Source of the DNA: RGIG4790 sp964437615
Lineage (GTDB): Bacteria > Bacillota > Clostridia > Christensenellales > UBA1242
Reading direction: 5' to 3'
Assembly (NCBI GenBank): GCA_964437615.1
Contig: CAYTHL010000002.1
Span: 1 to 64,000, forward strand
Length of the DNA stretch: 64,000 nucleotides
Of the stretch, positions 1 to 8,838 are shown one piece after another; the stretch's first letter is position 1, and each line of letters begins with the position of its first letter. The notes under the pieces were generated by a model. The model worked only from the letters and a program-made list of their open reading frames with translations. It was not told where the DNA came from and searched no databases. The position numbers and the translations under genes were made by a program.

Positions 1-155
1 TACTCTCCCACATTTGGCAACTGTTTTTGCATGGTTTTTGAAAATTTTGTAATTTATTGGGCGGAAGGGTTGTACAATTAGGCTTTTGGGCGAATACTTA
101 CACTTGCATATAGCAAATAAACCAAGCCGAACAACCCTCAGTCTGCCGCAAAGAA
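1..155. repeat. Intergenic repeat family, copy 1 (truncated by window edge)
   Basis: Non-coding stretch downstream of prfA. It carries AACAACCCTCAGTCTGCC followed by a CAAAGAA block, ending a few bases before the prfA stop codon. The same block occurs near 6,750 and 20,790, and the bases before it also resemble those before the copy at 6,750 (a GGAA-GTT-TACAA block, then a GGGCG-TTTG-like block). It resembles the palindromic, MITE-like intergenic repeats common in gut Clostridia; that comparison is from memory. No gene is visible here. Confidence 0.6.
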
Positions 156-159
156 TGGG

Positions 160-1233
160 TTAGTTGGTGTCGCTAGCGGCAAGGCGGGCTTGTTGGTCTG
201 CACGCTGCAGGTTTTCTATCATTTCTTCTATGTCGCCGTTCATAAAGTTTTCTAGACTATACAAGGTGCAGTTTATGCGGTGGTCGGTCACGCGGTTTTG
301 CGGAAAGTTATAGGTGCGAATTTTTTCGCTGCGGTCGCCCGTACCTACTTGGCTACGACGGTTTTGCGCGTACTCGGCATCTGCTTGGCTTTGATAGTAA
401 TTGTATAGTTTGGCTTTTAACCAGTTCATGGCCTTTTCTTTATTTTTAAGCTGGCTGCGCTCGTCTTGACATGCCACTACTATGCCCGTAGGCAAATGGG
501 TAATGCGTATGGCACTTTCGGTTTTATTTACGTGCTGACCGCCGGCACCACTACTGCGGTAGGTGTCTATTTGTAAATCTTTTTCGTTAATTTCTACTTG
601 AACATTCACAGCTTCTGGCAGCACGGCGACAGTTGCAGTGCTGGTATGAACCCTGCCCTGACTTTCGGTTTCTGGCACGCGCTGAACTCTATGCACGCCG
701 CTTTCCCACTTAAATTTGCTAAAGGCGCCCTTACCCTTTACCATAAAGGAAACTTCCTTTACTCCGCCAGCCTCGGTATAGTTGCCGTCAAGTTCTTCTA
801 TTTTAAAGTGCTGGCTTGCGCTATAAAGTTCGTACATGCGCTTGAGTTCGGCAGCAAATAGCCCAGCTTCGTCGCCGCCTGCCCCTGCACGAATTTCTAT
901 AATTACGTTTTTGTCATCGTCTTCGTCCTTAGGCAAAAGCATAATCTTTAGTTCTTCGGTATATTGCTCTATTTTTTTTCGCGCCGCCTTTTCTTCTTCT
1001 TTAAGCATGGCTCGCATATCCTCATCGGTTTCGGTGGAAAGCATTTGGTTTGCGTCGGATACATCATTTTGTGCACGTAAAAGTTCGTCGTATTTATCTA
1101 TAATAGGAGAAAGCTCGGCATGGTCTTTGCATAATTTTTGCCATGTCGGTTGGTCGGCAATAATTGCTGGGTCTGCAATTTGCTCGGTTATTTGGTTAAA
1201 ACGTTCTTTTAATTCTTTTAATTTTTCTAACAT
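160..1233 (-). CDS. prfA: Peptide chain release factor 1
   Basis: RF1 recognises UAA and UAG in the ribosomal A site and triggers hydrolysis of peptidyl-tRNA. The protein has 357 residues, normal for the family. The codon-recognition tripeptide is PET at residues 187-189, the P-x-T form of RF1 rather than the SPF of RF2. The catalytic GGQ is at 231-233 within SGAGGQHVNKTES. The N-terminal ~100 residues are the helical, charged domain 1. AGGAGG sits just before the ATG. It is the last gene of an rpmE-prmC-prfA series on the minus strand. The neighbouring PrmC is the enzyme that methylates the GGQ glutamine, so substrate and modifier are encoded together. Confidence 0.97.
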   Translation of the reverse strand: MLEKLKELKERFNQITEQIADPAIIADQPTWQKLCKDHAELSPIIDKYDELLRAQNDVSDANQMLSTETDEDMRAMLKEEEKAARKKIEQYTEELKIMLLPKDEDDDKNVIIEIRAGAGGDEAGLFAAELKRMYELYSASQHFKIEELDGNYTEAGGVKEVSFMVKGKGAFSKFKWESGVHRVQRVPETESQGRVHTSTATVAVLPEAVNVQVEINEKDLQIDTYRSSGAGGQHVNKTESAIRITHLPTGIVVACQDERSQLKNKEKAMNWLKAKLYNYYQSQADAEYAQNRRSQVGTGDRSEKIRTYNFPQNRVTDHRINCTLYSLENFMNGDIEEMIENLQRADQQARLAASDTN

Positions 1234-1375
1234 AATTCCTCCTATAATTTAAGATTTTGATGCTAAATTTTACTATATTTTGTGCTAATTTTGCAGATTT
1301 TTAGGCAGTTATGCTAATTATTAGTTTTTATTTACCATGTTTTTTGCATTTTTAGCAATTTTAGTGTAAATTTAG

Positions 1376-2188
1376 CTATTTTGTTACTATTACAAACCTA
1401 TTTTTACCTTGCATGTCGGCTTTAATTTGAATATCTGCAAAATCTTTAAATTTGCCAGCAACAGTTTCGGCCATACCGTCCCCAACCTCTAAAAGCAACT
1501 TGCCGCCTTTTAAAATATAGGCGCCGACATAGTTTGCAAGGTAGGTATAATAGGCATATTCGTTTTCGGCGGCAAACAGTGCAATTTTAGGCTCGTACTT
1601 TTTGACATTTTTGTCTACCCTTGGGTCGTCTGCAGCAATATATGGCGGATTGCATATTATATAGTTATAGTGCCCCCAAACCTTGTTTAGCATATCGCTA
1701 CAAATTGTTTTTATGTTTACTTTATTTAGCTTAGCATTTTTGCGTGTAACAGTTAATGCATCTTTGCTGATATCTACCGCCGTAACTTGTGCGGTTGTAG
1801 ATTTTGCCACAGCAACAGCTATTGCGCCGCTACCACAACACAGGTCTAACACTTTTATATCTTTTAAATTTGTGTCCGCCTTAATGGCATTTATTAGCAT
1901 GGCGGTTAGTTCTTCGGTTTCGGGGCGCGGGGTTAGCACTTTGCTATTTACTAAAATTTTGTTTCCGCAAAATTCTGTGTAGCCTAGTATTTGGCTAAGC
2001 GGTTTGCCTTTAGCAAGTTTTTTTGCATATTTTTTGCAGGTAGAAAACTGACTTTTTGTAATTTGCTTTATGCCCGCTAGGCTTGCTCTGCCAATGTTTA
2101 GCACGCTACAAAAAAGCCAGTCTATGTCGCTGACATCGGCATTTTTTGCCAACAATTCTACTTGTTTTCTTGCCGCAGAATACTGCAT
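1376..2188 (-). CDS. prmC: Release factor glutamine N5-methyltransferase
   Basis: SAM-dependent methyltransferase (PrmC/HemK) that methylates the glutamine of the GGQ motif in RF1 and RF2. The 270 residues match the family. A small helical N-terminal domain precedes a Rossmann fold with the SAM motif DLCCGSGAIAVA and the glutamine-binding NPPY motif in CNPPYIAADDP, followed by a PKIALFA-like strand. AAGGA lies before the ATG. Its place between rpmE and prfA supports the assignment independently of the motifs. Confidence 0.96.
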   Translation of the reverse strand: MQYSAARKQVELLAKNADVSDIDWLFCSVLNIGRASLAGIKQITKSQFSTCKKYAKKLAKGKPLSQILGYTEFCGNKILVNSKVLTPRPETEELTAMLINAIKADTNLKDIKVLDLCCGSGAIAVAVAKSTTAQVTAVDISKDALTVTRKNAKLNKVNIKTICSDMLNKVWGHYNYIICNPPYIAADDPRVDKNVKKYEPKIALFAAENEYAYYTYLANYVGAYILKGGKLLLEVGDGMAETVAGKFKDFADIQIKADMQGKNRFVIVTK

Positions 2189-2274
2189 ACTTATTTTCCT
2201 TATAAATTAAAAAGTGCGTAGAATAATTCTACACACAAAAATGTGCAAGATATTGGCTTGCACATAAAATATAG

Positions 2275-2487
2275 CTACTTTTTGTTAGTTGCGTAGCGCT
2301 TATTGAACTTATCTACACGACCGCCAGCATCGACAATCTTTTGAGTGCCAGTAAAAAATGGGTGACATTTGTTGCAAATATCTATCATGATAACATCGCC
2401 ATTTTTTGTTGACTTTGTTTCAAAAGTTTCGCCACAAGCACATTTAACGGTTACTGTGTGATAATTTGGGTGCAAATTCTCTTTCAT
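2275..2487 (-). CDS. rpmE: 50S ribosomal protein L31 (zinc-binding type)
   Basis: 70-residue L31 starting [12 protein letters not shown]. The frame opens 21 codons further upstream, but the ATG at 2487 has an ideal site (AGGGAGA) and matches known L31 N termini, so I chose it. Four cysteines in a CxC...CxxC layout (C16, C18, C38, C41) mark the zinc-binding C+ form rather than the zinc-free paralogue made under zinc limitation. It is the first gene of the rpmE-prmC-prfA series. Confidence 0.96.
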   Translation of the reverse strand: MKENLHPNYHTVTVKCACGETFETKSTKNGDVIMIDICNKCHPFFTGTQKIVDAGGRVDKFNKRYATNKK

Positions 2488-2667
2488 TACTATTCTCCCT
2501 AAATTTTTTGCACAGCAATTATATAGCACCAAAATAAATTTGTCAAGCATTTTTTTAAAAGGCTTTTAAATTTACTAAATTTTGAGCATTTTGACTTTTT
2601 TGCTAGCCTCGCTTATGCATATTTATAAATTTTTTTTTGCAAAATATAAGTGTAAGGAGAAATTTTT

Positions 2668-2769
2668 ATGTGGTGTTTACTGTCCCCTGCCATGGTTGAT
2701 GTTATGCAAATTATAGAAGCAAGCAGCAACAACGGCTACATTTTTACTGCCCCAGAGATAAACTATTAA
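2668..2769 (+). CDS. Possible 33-residue small protein
   Basis: A short frame in the gap between rpmE and the secreted-protein gene. It has a strong Shine-Dalgarno (AAGGAGA at 2654-2660) seven bases before the ATG and an AT-rich TATAAA-like -10 about 45 bp upstream. The peptide starts MWCLLSPAMVDV and ends in INY. No family is recognised. The support is only the ribosome site and the otherwise empty gap, so it may be a chance frame. Confidence 0.3.
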   Translation: MWCLLSPAMVDVMQIIEASSNNGYIFTAPEINY

Positions 2770-2848
2770 GGCTTAATAAAAATTAAATTGCCAATTTGCC
2801 AGCAAAACTTGCAATTTGAAGGTTTAATATCTGCAACTTTTTATAAAA

Positions 2849-3442
2849 TTAGTACTCAAAACTAATTTCAAAACAGATTGTGCAGCCCTTTAGTATGTCG
2901 CCAGCTTTGCCGTCCAGCCAAAACAGAAAGGTATATTCGGCGTCTTCTTGCGCATCGGAAAAAGTTGCAAGCGTTATAACGTCTTCTTTTAAGTTGTATG
3001 CACTATCGGGCACGTCTTTAATTGCAACAAACAAATTTTCACGTTCTTCGGCAATGTCGGCGGGGTCTTCGGGACTATCTATTACAATATTTTTTACAAC
3101 AATCTTTAGCCCAGCGGCCGCCGTAATTTTTATTTTGCTATACACGCCCTCGCTGCCGTTTTTATCTGTTACCGTGCTTGGAATATTTGTTTCGGCATCG
3201 CTCTCGCCAGTGACCGGTTTTAACCCCAGCGTCATGTCCGAAAATTCAAGTTTAGTTAGCGGCGTTTTGGTATCGTCCTTGGCATTGTAAACCAGCACTC
3301 CGCTGGCCACGGTTATGGTAGGGTCTTTAATGACAATTTTTGTGTCTTCGTAGACAAAATTCATAAAACAAGAGCCTACTATGGCAAATAATACACTGCA
3401 AAGCAGCAGCACAATTGTGGTTGCAACATTCTTTTTGTTCAT
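2849..3442 (-). CDS. Secreted protein with SipW-type signal peptide
   Basis: 197 residues. A short basic start (MNKKN) is followed by one hydrophobic segment at about 6-30, then a soluble, Thr/Lys/Asp-rich, probably beta-rich domain ending SFEY. The layout is that of TasA/camelysin-like proteins exported with a SipW-type signal, but the sequence itself is not one I recognise. It begins 45 bp after the stop of a SipW-like signal peptidase on the same strand. Peptidase and substrate side by side is the usual arrangement for SipW and TasA. I infer that this protein is the local substrate and acts outside the cell, possibly in matrix or fibres. Confidence 0.6.
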   Translation of the reverse strand: MNKKNVATTIVLLLCSVLFAIVGSCFMNFVYEDTKIVIKDPTITVASGVLVYNAKDDTKTPLTKLEFSDMTLGLKPVTGESDAETNIPSTVTDKNGSEGVYSKIKITAAAGLKIVVKNIVIDSPEDPADIAEERENLFVAIKDVPDSAYNLKEDVITLATFSDAQEDAEYTFLFWLDGKAGDILKGCTICFEISFEY

Positions 3443-3487
3443 GCCAAATTATTGCACTATTTGCACCGCTTTATAACAATAAATCAA

Positions 3488-4309
3488 CTATTTTTTAGGA
3501 TTTTCTACATATTTTATATCTTCGCTCATTTTAAACGCTAGGTAAAAAGCCATTATAATTAGCAAAATAAGCACTATTAACAATATTACACCAGCTGTTG
3601 TTCTAAAAAATACAAGCACGTTGCCAAGCACATGCATTGTTGCAACATGCACACCAACAATTTGGTCTTCATTAATCGGCAATTTGTCGGGGTCTGAATT
3701 GTTTACGCCTTTTGTAATGTACTGCTTTTGCCCTGAACTATTTGTAATTATATCTATAATTTGATGCACCACAACTTGCCCACTTGTACTTGTATAGCCT
3801 ATAACATTGCCGACGGCAAGATCTTCTTTTGAAAATGAACTTTTTAACACCACGCAGTCGTTTACCATAATTTGTGGTTCCATGCTATTAGAAATGACAA
3901 CGTAAAACTTGTATCCAAAAAAGTTATGCTCGCCATTTTTGTCTATTAATATTGAGCACATAAAAATTAATATAGGTGCCACAATTAAGAGCAAAACAAA
4001 AGTTGCTATACGCATTAGAACTCTGTTTTTACGGCGTTTTCGAAGCCTTTTGTACGCCTCTAAATCGTCGTAGATATCCACTTGATGTATCTGGATTTCA
4101 GCCACAACTTCTTTTGCATCTTTCTTTTGATTTTTTCTGCCACGTTGCACTTGCATATTAGACTTATCTTTTTCTTTTTTACTTTTTTTAGCCGCGTTAT
4201 GTTTAGATATATCCAGTTGATTACCCAGTTCGTCTGTGACAACCTCTATGCTCTTTTCGTCTATAACACTATTAGAGTTGCTAGTTTGTTTTTTAGCACT
4301 TGTTTTCAT
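3488..4309 (-). CDS. sipW: SipW-like (ER-type) signal peptidase I
   Basis: S26B-family membrane signal peptidase that removes signal peptides from a small set of exported proteins. The 273 residues comprise a highly charged ~95-residue cytoplasmic N-terminal tail (K/E/D/N rich), TM1 at about 101-122, the catalytic domain, and TM2 at about 238-258. The nucleophile is Ser142 in SNSMEP. The general base is a histidine, His182 in VVHQI, in place of the lysine of ordinary SipS/LepB, which defines the ER/SipW type. TKGVNNSDPD at 199-208 matches the family's last conserved box. The long N-terminal tail is unusual. The downstream gene encodes a probable substrate, and a second candidate lies at 13.0-13.6 kb. 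Confidence 0.85.
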   Translation of the reverse strand: MKTSAKKQTSNSNSVIDEKSIEVVTDELGNQLDISKHNAAKKSKKEKDKSNMQVQRGRKNQKKDAKEVVAEIQIHQVDIYDDLEAYKRLRKRRKNRVLMRIATFVLLLIVAPILIFMCSILIDKNGEHNFFGYKFYVVISNSMEPQIMVNDCVVLKSSFSKEDLAVGNVIGYTSTSGQVVVHQIIDIITNSSGQKQYITKGVNNSDPDKLPINEDQIVGVHVATMHVLGNVLVFFRTTAGVILLIVLILLIIMAFYLAFKMSEDIKYVENPKK

Positions 4310-4384
4310 AATTTTATTTTAGTATTTATATTTGGTTTTGTCAAATATATGCAAACTTAAAATTAAGAAAAACCTAAAAGTAAA

Positions 4385-4411
4385 AAGCCAGCAGCTAATG
4401 CTGCCAGCTTA
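4385..4411 (-). terminator. Rho-independent terminator candidate
   Basis: Inverted repeat AAGCCAGCAGC/GCTGCCAGCTT with a four-base loop and an internal mismatch pair. On the minus strand it is followed by TTTTTA. It lies directly after the stop codon of the 75-residue gene at 4414-4641 and would end that transcript before the sipW operon. Confidence 0.6.
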
Positions 4412-4413
4412 AA

Positions 4414-4641
4414 TTACATAGCCATGCCTTGCTCATCCTCGGGCTCCGGTTTTTGTTTTCTTGGTCTGCCCGGTTTAGAAAGTTCTCCACTTTCAATCTG
4501 CTTTTTAAGTTGTTTGTTAATCCAATTTATACGCTGTGTATACTTTGCGTGAATACTATTGCTGCCATAAAGCTCGTCAATGATTTCTTGGTTTGTGTTG
4601 CATTCTATAAGTTTGTTTCCACTTATCCAAATTTTCTCCAT
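4414..4641 (-). CDS. Small basic protein with an AT-hook-like tail
   Basis: 75 residues, unrecognised family. GGGGAGG precedes the ATG, which favours a real gene. The C-terminal third contains PGRPRKQKP, resembling the GRP core of an AT-hook, followed by an acidic end (PEPEDEQG). The middle is helical and charged (RINWINKQLKKQIE). A minor-groove DNA-binding role is conceivable but rests on a five-residue motif only. A terminator-like hairpin follows, so it appears to be a single-gene unit. Confidence 0.6.
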   Translation of the reverse strand: MEKIWISGNKLIECNTNQEIIDELYGSNSIHAKYTQRINWINKQLKKQIESGELSKPGRPRKQKPEPEDEQGMAM

Positions 4642-4768
4642 AGTACCTCCCCTTTGCTTGCGGGGTTATTATACAACACAATTTTGCATTTGTAAATACT
4701 TATTTGAAAATTTTTTATAACTCATTTTTTATGAATAAAGTATAGCTATTGTTGGTAAACTTATATTA

Positions 4769-5005
4769 ATGATAGTTTTTATTAATGTTAAGTGTCTGAT
4801 GAAACAAGACGGCAGCATTACACCGCTTGAAATTGAGTGGTCTGACGGCAGAAAATTTTTTGTAGACCGCGTTATGGATATACGCAAAATGGCGAGCACT
4901 AAAGGAGGCGGCAAAGGCATACGCTACACCTGTAAAATAATGGGCAAAGAAAAATATTTGTTTTTAAACGGCTACCAATGGTTTGTAGAATTGCCAAATT
5001 TATAA
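4769..5005 (+). CDS. Conserved small Bacillota protein of unknown function
   Basis: 78 residues, starting MIVFINVKCLMKQDG and containing a W-x-DGR-x-F segment and GIRYTCKIMGKEKYLFL. I recall a conserved family of short Bacillota proteins with this layout and no assigned function; this is from memory. It is probably a small beta-rich domain. No Shine-Dalgarno site precedes this ATG. An internal ATG at 4799 is an alternative start but would remove the conserved first strand. It stands alone between a minus-strand gene and dinB. Confidence 0.7.
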   Translation: MIVFINVKCLMKQDGSITPLEIEWSDGRKFFVDRVMDIRKMASTKGGGKGIRYTCKIMGKEKYLFLNGYQWFVELPNL

Positions 5006-5192
5006 ATTAATTAGCATTTTTTAATGGTATGCAGTAAATAAATGCGGTTTTTTATATATATTTTACAAACTGTTTATGATTATGCTTATTTTTATGCAAA
5101 TTTAGCAATTTGTTTTGTGAAATTTTATTAATATCTTTGAATTATTTAAATTTTTTGTTTCAAAAAATATAGAACAAAATTAGAACAAATGC

Positions 5193-5221
5193 TTTACATT
5201 TTAAAACAAATGTACTATACT
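5193..5221 (+). promoter_or_regulatory. dinB promoter with degenerate LexA-like box
   Basis: -35 TTTACA (5193-5198), a 17-bp spacer and -10 TATACT (5216-5221). The -10 ends 6 bp before the chosen dinB ATG, so the transcript would start at or next to the start codon. The spacer holds AAACAAATGTAC (5204-5215), two changes from the Bacillota LexA site GAAC-N4-GTTC and directly abutting the -10. A perfect form of the same box with the same abutting TATAC occurs at 42404. Confidence 0.6.
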
Positions 5222-5227
5222 TTTTTT

Positions 5228-6496
5228 ATGAGAAAAATTTTGCACAGTGATTTAAATAACTTTTACGCCTCGGTGGAATGCTTGCTAGACGAAAGTTTGC
5301 GAGATTACCCTGTGGTTGTTTGCGGCAGCATTAGCGACCGCCATGGTGTTGTGCTTGCAAAAAATATGATTGCAAAAAAAGCTGGGGTAAAAACCGGCAT
5401 GGTATTATTTGAGGCCAAAAATTTATGCCCCAACCTTAAAAGCGTCGAGGCGCATCACGATTTGTACATGCAATATTCTAAGGCTGTAAAGGATATTTAC
5501 CGCGAGTACACCGACCGCGTAGAGAGTTTTGGGATAGACGAGGCTTGGATAGACATTACCGATTGCAAAAAGCATGGCGGGGACGCCTACAAGATTGCTG
5601 ATGAAATTAGGCAGCGCGTTAAAACCGAAATTGGGCTTACCGTAAGTATTGGCGTCAGTTTTAATAAGGTTTTTGCCAAACTTGGCAGCGACATTAAAAA
5701 ACCCGACGCAATCACAGTAATTACCCCGCAAAATTACAGACAAATTGCCTGGAATTTGCCCGTGGAAGACCTATTGTATGTTGGCAGAGCCACCAAGCGT
5801 AAGTTAAACTCTCTTACAATTTACACTATTGGCGACCTAGCTAACTTTAAAAAAGATATTATTATTAAAAAACTTGGCAAATGGGGCGAGGTTCTGCACG
5901 AGTATGCTTGCGGGCTAGACAACGAGCCCGTTAAAACTTACGAAGAGCGCAACGAAATTAAGTCGGTTGGCAACAGTTTAACATTTTATCGCGACCTTAC
6001 TTGCAACAGCGAGGTTGAAGCTCTGCTTATTTTGCTGGCGGAAAGTGTTTGCAGCCGCATGATAGATTACGGATTTAAACTTGCTCGTACTATTCATTTA
6101 ACAATAACAACCAACAATCTAGAAAGCATTACACGCATGGCAAAAATGCAGCCGACGGCACTAGCAACAGAGGTAACTAGCGCCGCCTACGCCCTTTTTA
6201 AGAACAATTACAAGTGGAACAACGGGCTTGTTAGGGGGCTTGGCATTTCTGTAAGCGACTTTACCGACAGCGAACAACTGACATTGGACACAAACTCTAA
6301 TAGTCGGCAGCGCCAAAAAATTTTGCAAGACACGGTAGAAACTCTTCGGCGAAGATTTGGCAGAAATATAATTAACAAAGCCATAATATATTCAGACAAG
6401 CGCATGACCGAACTTAACATAAAAGATGACCATATTATTAAACCCGGCAAAGATGTCAAAACAACATCATCAGACCCCGCTATAGCCGACGACTGA
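5228..6496 (+). CDS. dinB: Y-family DNA polymerase IV
   Basis: Translesion polymerase. From the ATG at 5228 the protein has 422 residues. Catalytic acidic residues are D8 (HSDLNNFYASVE) and D104-E105 (SFGIDEAW). Palm, fingers, thumb and little-finger regions follow in order. A likely beta-clamp peptide, EQLTLD, lies near the end, where QLSLF is usual. The frame is open for 13 more codons upstream, but MRKILHSD is the family's normal start. No Shine-Dalgarno precedes either start. A well-formed promoter ends 6 bp before this ATG, pointing to a leaderless mRNA. A LexA-like box in the promoter fits the SOS control typical of dinB genes. Confidence 0.93.
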   Translation: MRKILHSDLNNFYASVECLLDESLRDYPVVVCGSISDRHGVVLAKNMIAKKAGVKTGMVLFEAKNLCPNLKSVEAHHDLYMQYSKAVKDIYREYTDRVESFGIDEAWIDITDCKKHGGDAYKIADEIRQRVKTEIGLTVSIGVSFNKVFAKLGSDIKKPDAITVITPQNYRQIAWNLPVEDLLYVGRATKRKLNSLTIYTIGDLANFKKDIIIKKLGKWGEVLHEYACGLDNEPVKTYEERNEIKSVGNSLTFYRDLTCNSEVEALLILLAESVCSRMIDYGFKLARTIHLTITTNNLESITRMAKMQPTALATEVTSAAYALFKNNYKWNNGLVRGLGISVSDFTDSEQLTLDTNSNSRQRQKILQDTVETLRRRFGRNIINKAIIYSDKRMTELNIKDDHIIKPGKDVKTTSSDPAIADD

Positions 6497-7097
6497 TAAG
6501 TGAGGATATAAGGCTATGATAATATTCCATGTGGCGTAAGAGCTTAAACGTTAAAAGGCGCCTAATAGATTATTTGCTATGGCTATAATGATGGGGTGAG
6601 CCTTGCCCCACTTGACTGTAACGCTAAACCCAAACACTTGTTGTTCCCCATAGTAAGGGGGATGGATGCGTAGCACTCGGAAAGTTATACAACTGGGCGT
6701 TTGGTGGCTGATTAATCAAACGCATAGAGTAAATAGAAAACAAAATTAAGCCAAACAACCCTCAGTCTGCCACAAAGATTTGCCACATGGCAGGCAGCCC
6801 CCTTACTAGGGGGCAACAACTAACGCTCAGTTTTGCGTTTTAAAAAAACATTTGTGTTAGTTAAAACCCTAATTTGCCGCAAAGAGATAACTATGGCAGG
6901 CAGCCCCCTTACTAGGGGGCAACAACTAACGCTCAGTTTTGCGTTTAAAAAAAACATTTGTGTTAGTTAAAACCCTAATTTGCCGCAAAGAGATAACTAT
7001 GGCAGGCAGCCCCCTTACTGCGTCACATCCTTACCCCATACGGTTTTTGTTAAAAACCTATAGGGACTCCGACCACCACTTGCCCTAGGATAAAGGC
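6497..7097. other. 600-bp non-coding gap filled by repeat sequence
   Basis: No credible gene. It holds a copy of the intergenic repeat family (AACAACCCTCAGTCTGCC at 6754-6771), a GCCCCC...GGGGGC hairpin, two full copies of a 106-bp tandem repeat, and a closing block CCCCATACGG plus an A/T-rich stretch and TAGGGAC that recurs at 20.9 kb. It separates convergent dinB and glmS, so terminators are expected here, but no classic hairpin with a T-run is evident. Confidence 0.7.
6789..7019. repeat. 106-bp tandem direct repeat, about 2.2 copies
   Basis: Unit starts are at 6789, 6895 and 7001, each beginning GGCAGGCAGCCCCCTTACT. The two complete units appear identical except for one base in the TTTTAAAAAAA run. 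Each unit contains a GCCCCC/GGGGGC hairpin. The near-identity implies a recent duplication by slippage or recombination. It lies inside an intergenic repeat-family element. Confidence 0.9.
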
Positions 7098-8822
7098 TTA
7101 CTCCACTGTTACGCTTTTGGCAAGGTTTCGCGGGTGGTCTGGGTCCCAACCAAGCGAGATGGAAACTTGATATGCCAGTTGTTGCAAAGGCAGCACGGCA
7201 AGCAAACTGCTAAGTTGTTTATCTGCAATTTGTGGAATTTTTAAGCAATTATATGGCATATTGGGCTTGTTTGTAACCAAAATTACATTGGCACCCCTAG
7301 ATTGCACCTCTTCTACCCCGCTAAGAGTTTTTGCAGCAAGGGTTTCGTCCGTTAGAATAGCTATTAGCGTGGTATTTGGCTCTACCAGAGCTATTGTTCC
7401 ATGTTTAAGCTCTCCAGCATAGTATCCGCAGGCGTCCATGTAGGCAATTTCTTTAAGTTTTAGTGCGCCCTCATAGGCTGTTACACCGTCATCTTGCCTG
7501 CCGATAAAAAATACGCGGCGGCTATTTTTAACTTGCTCTACAATATTTTGCGGGATAGGCTTGGCGGCAAGTTCTGTTAGAGGCAGATTTTTTAGCACCT
7601 CTAATTTTTTTGACGCGGGAGCGCTAATAGTTAGCAAATACAAAATGGCAAGCATGGCGCAGTATGCCTTTGTGCTGGCAACAGCAATTTCGTAACCGGC
7701 ACGCAACGGAAAGGTTCGGCTAGACAATTTTGTAATCGCCGAATACTCAACATTGGTAATAGCGTACACTTTTGCCCCCTTACTTTTTGCAAGTTCGCCC
7801 ACTGCAAGGGTGTCGGCAGTTTCGCCACTTTGGCTAACCAGTACCACCGCCGTCTGGGCGTCGATATCTGGCTCAGAATATCTGTATTCGCTTGCTATTT
7901 GAGCCGACGTTGAAATTTTTAGGTTTTTTCTTGCCCACTCAGCACCAAGCATGCAAGCGTGATATGCCGTGCCGCAGCCAACAAAGACAATATTTTTTGT
8001 ATCTGTAAACACGTTTTCTAACAGTCCAATATTGTTGGAGTAATAGTTATAAATATTGCTTATAACGCTAGGAGTTTCGGCAATTTCCTTTTGCATAAAG
8101 TGCGCGTAACCATTTTTTTGAACGCCAGAAAAGTCGGCATCACAAACTTGAACGGGCAGCTCTATTTTATTGCCGTTTAAATAAAATATAGCCTCGGTTG
8201 CTGTAAGTTCTGCCATGCAGCCGTCTGGAAGCTCGTAATACTCGCCCTCTCCAAAGCAAGAAATATCACTGGCGGCAAAATAAGCGTCGTTGCGCTTGCC
8301 AACATAAAGCGGGCTTTTATTTTTTGCAATAAAAACTTTGTCCTCGCCAACATGTAGCACGCCAAGCGCATAGCTGCCAACAAGTTTTTTTGTTGCTGTT
8401 TGAAGCCGTTCTAGCGTGGTGCCGCTGGCTTTCTCTAACAAATGCGCCACAACTTCGGTATCAGTTTGGCTGACAAAATTATTTTTGCCAAGTTTCTCTT
8501 TTAACTGGGCATAATTTTCGATAATTCCGTTATGCACAACGGCAAACTGCCCCTTTGGGCTAAGCTGCGGATGTGCATTTATTTTTGTAACTGCGCCATG
8601 AGTTGCCCAGCGCGTATGGCTTATAACCACAGACGCCTTTTTGTTTTCTATTAGCTTAACAAGATTATCTATTCTTCCAACTGATTTTTCAACTTTAAGT
8701 TTTCCGCCGCAAATAAATGCCATCCCACTGCTATCGTAGCCGCGATATTCTAGTTTTTTTAGCTGCTCGGCGACACTAACTAGTGGCACAGATTTACCAA
8801 CATAACAAACTATTCCGCACAT
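7098..8822 (-). CDS. glmS: Glutamine-fructose-6-phosphate aminotransferase
   Basis: Makes glucosamine-6-phosphate from fructose-6-phosphate and glutamine, the entry step to UDP-GlcNAc for the cell wall. It has 574 residues, slightly shorter than the usual ~600. MCGIVCYVG gives the N-terminal cysteine nucleophile of the class II amidotransferase domain (about 1-215). HTRWATHG and the TDTEV segment are also present. Two SIS domains follow, with SQSGETADTL and a C-terminal end DHPRNLAKSVTVE. AAGGAG precedes the ATG, 16 bp after glmM. It is the last gene of the glm operon. A glmS ribozyme is not expected in this position and none was seen. Confidence 0.96.
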   Translation of the reverse strand: MCGIVCYVGKSVPLVSVAEQLKKLEYRGYDSSGMAFICGGKLKVEKSVGRIDNLVKLIENKKASVVISHTRWATHGAVTKINAHPQLSPKGQFAVVHNGIIENYAQLKEKLGKNNFVSQTDTEVVAHLLEKASGTTLERLQTATKKLVGSYALGVLHVGEDKVFIAKNKSPLYVGKRNDAYFAASDISCFGEGEYYELPDGCMAELTATEAIFYLNGNKIELPVQVCDADFSGVQKNGYAHFMQKEIAETPSVISNIYNYYSNNIGLLENVFTDTKNIVFVGCGTAYHACMLGAEWARKNLKISTSAQIASEYRYSEPDIDAQTAVVLVSQSGETADTLAVGELAKSKGAKVYAITNVEYSAITKLSSRTFPLRAGYEIAVASTKAYCAMLAILYLLTISAPASKKLEVLKNLPLTELAAKPIPQNIVEQVKNSRRVFFIGRQDDGVTAYEGALKLKEIAYMDACGYYAGELKHGTIALVEPNTTLIAILTDETLAAKTLSGVEEVQSRGANVILVTNKPNMPYNCLKIPQIADKQLSSLLAVLPLQQLAYQVSISLGWDPDHPRNLAKSVTVE

Positions 8823-8838
8823 AAAAACTCCTTATAAA

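Noticed and set aside
598..861. Plus-strand frame of 87 codons over prfA
   Set aside because: Antisense to the conserved centre of RF1, with no ribosome site. The same reasoning removed the frames opposite glmM, RNase J, portal and other clear genes.
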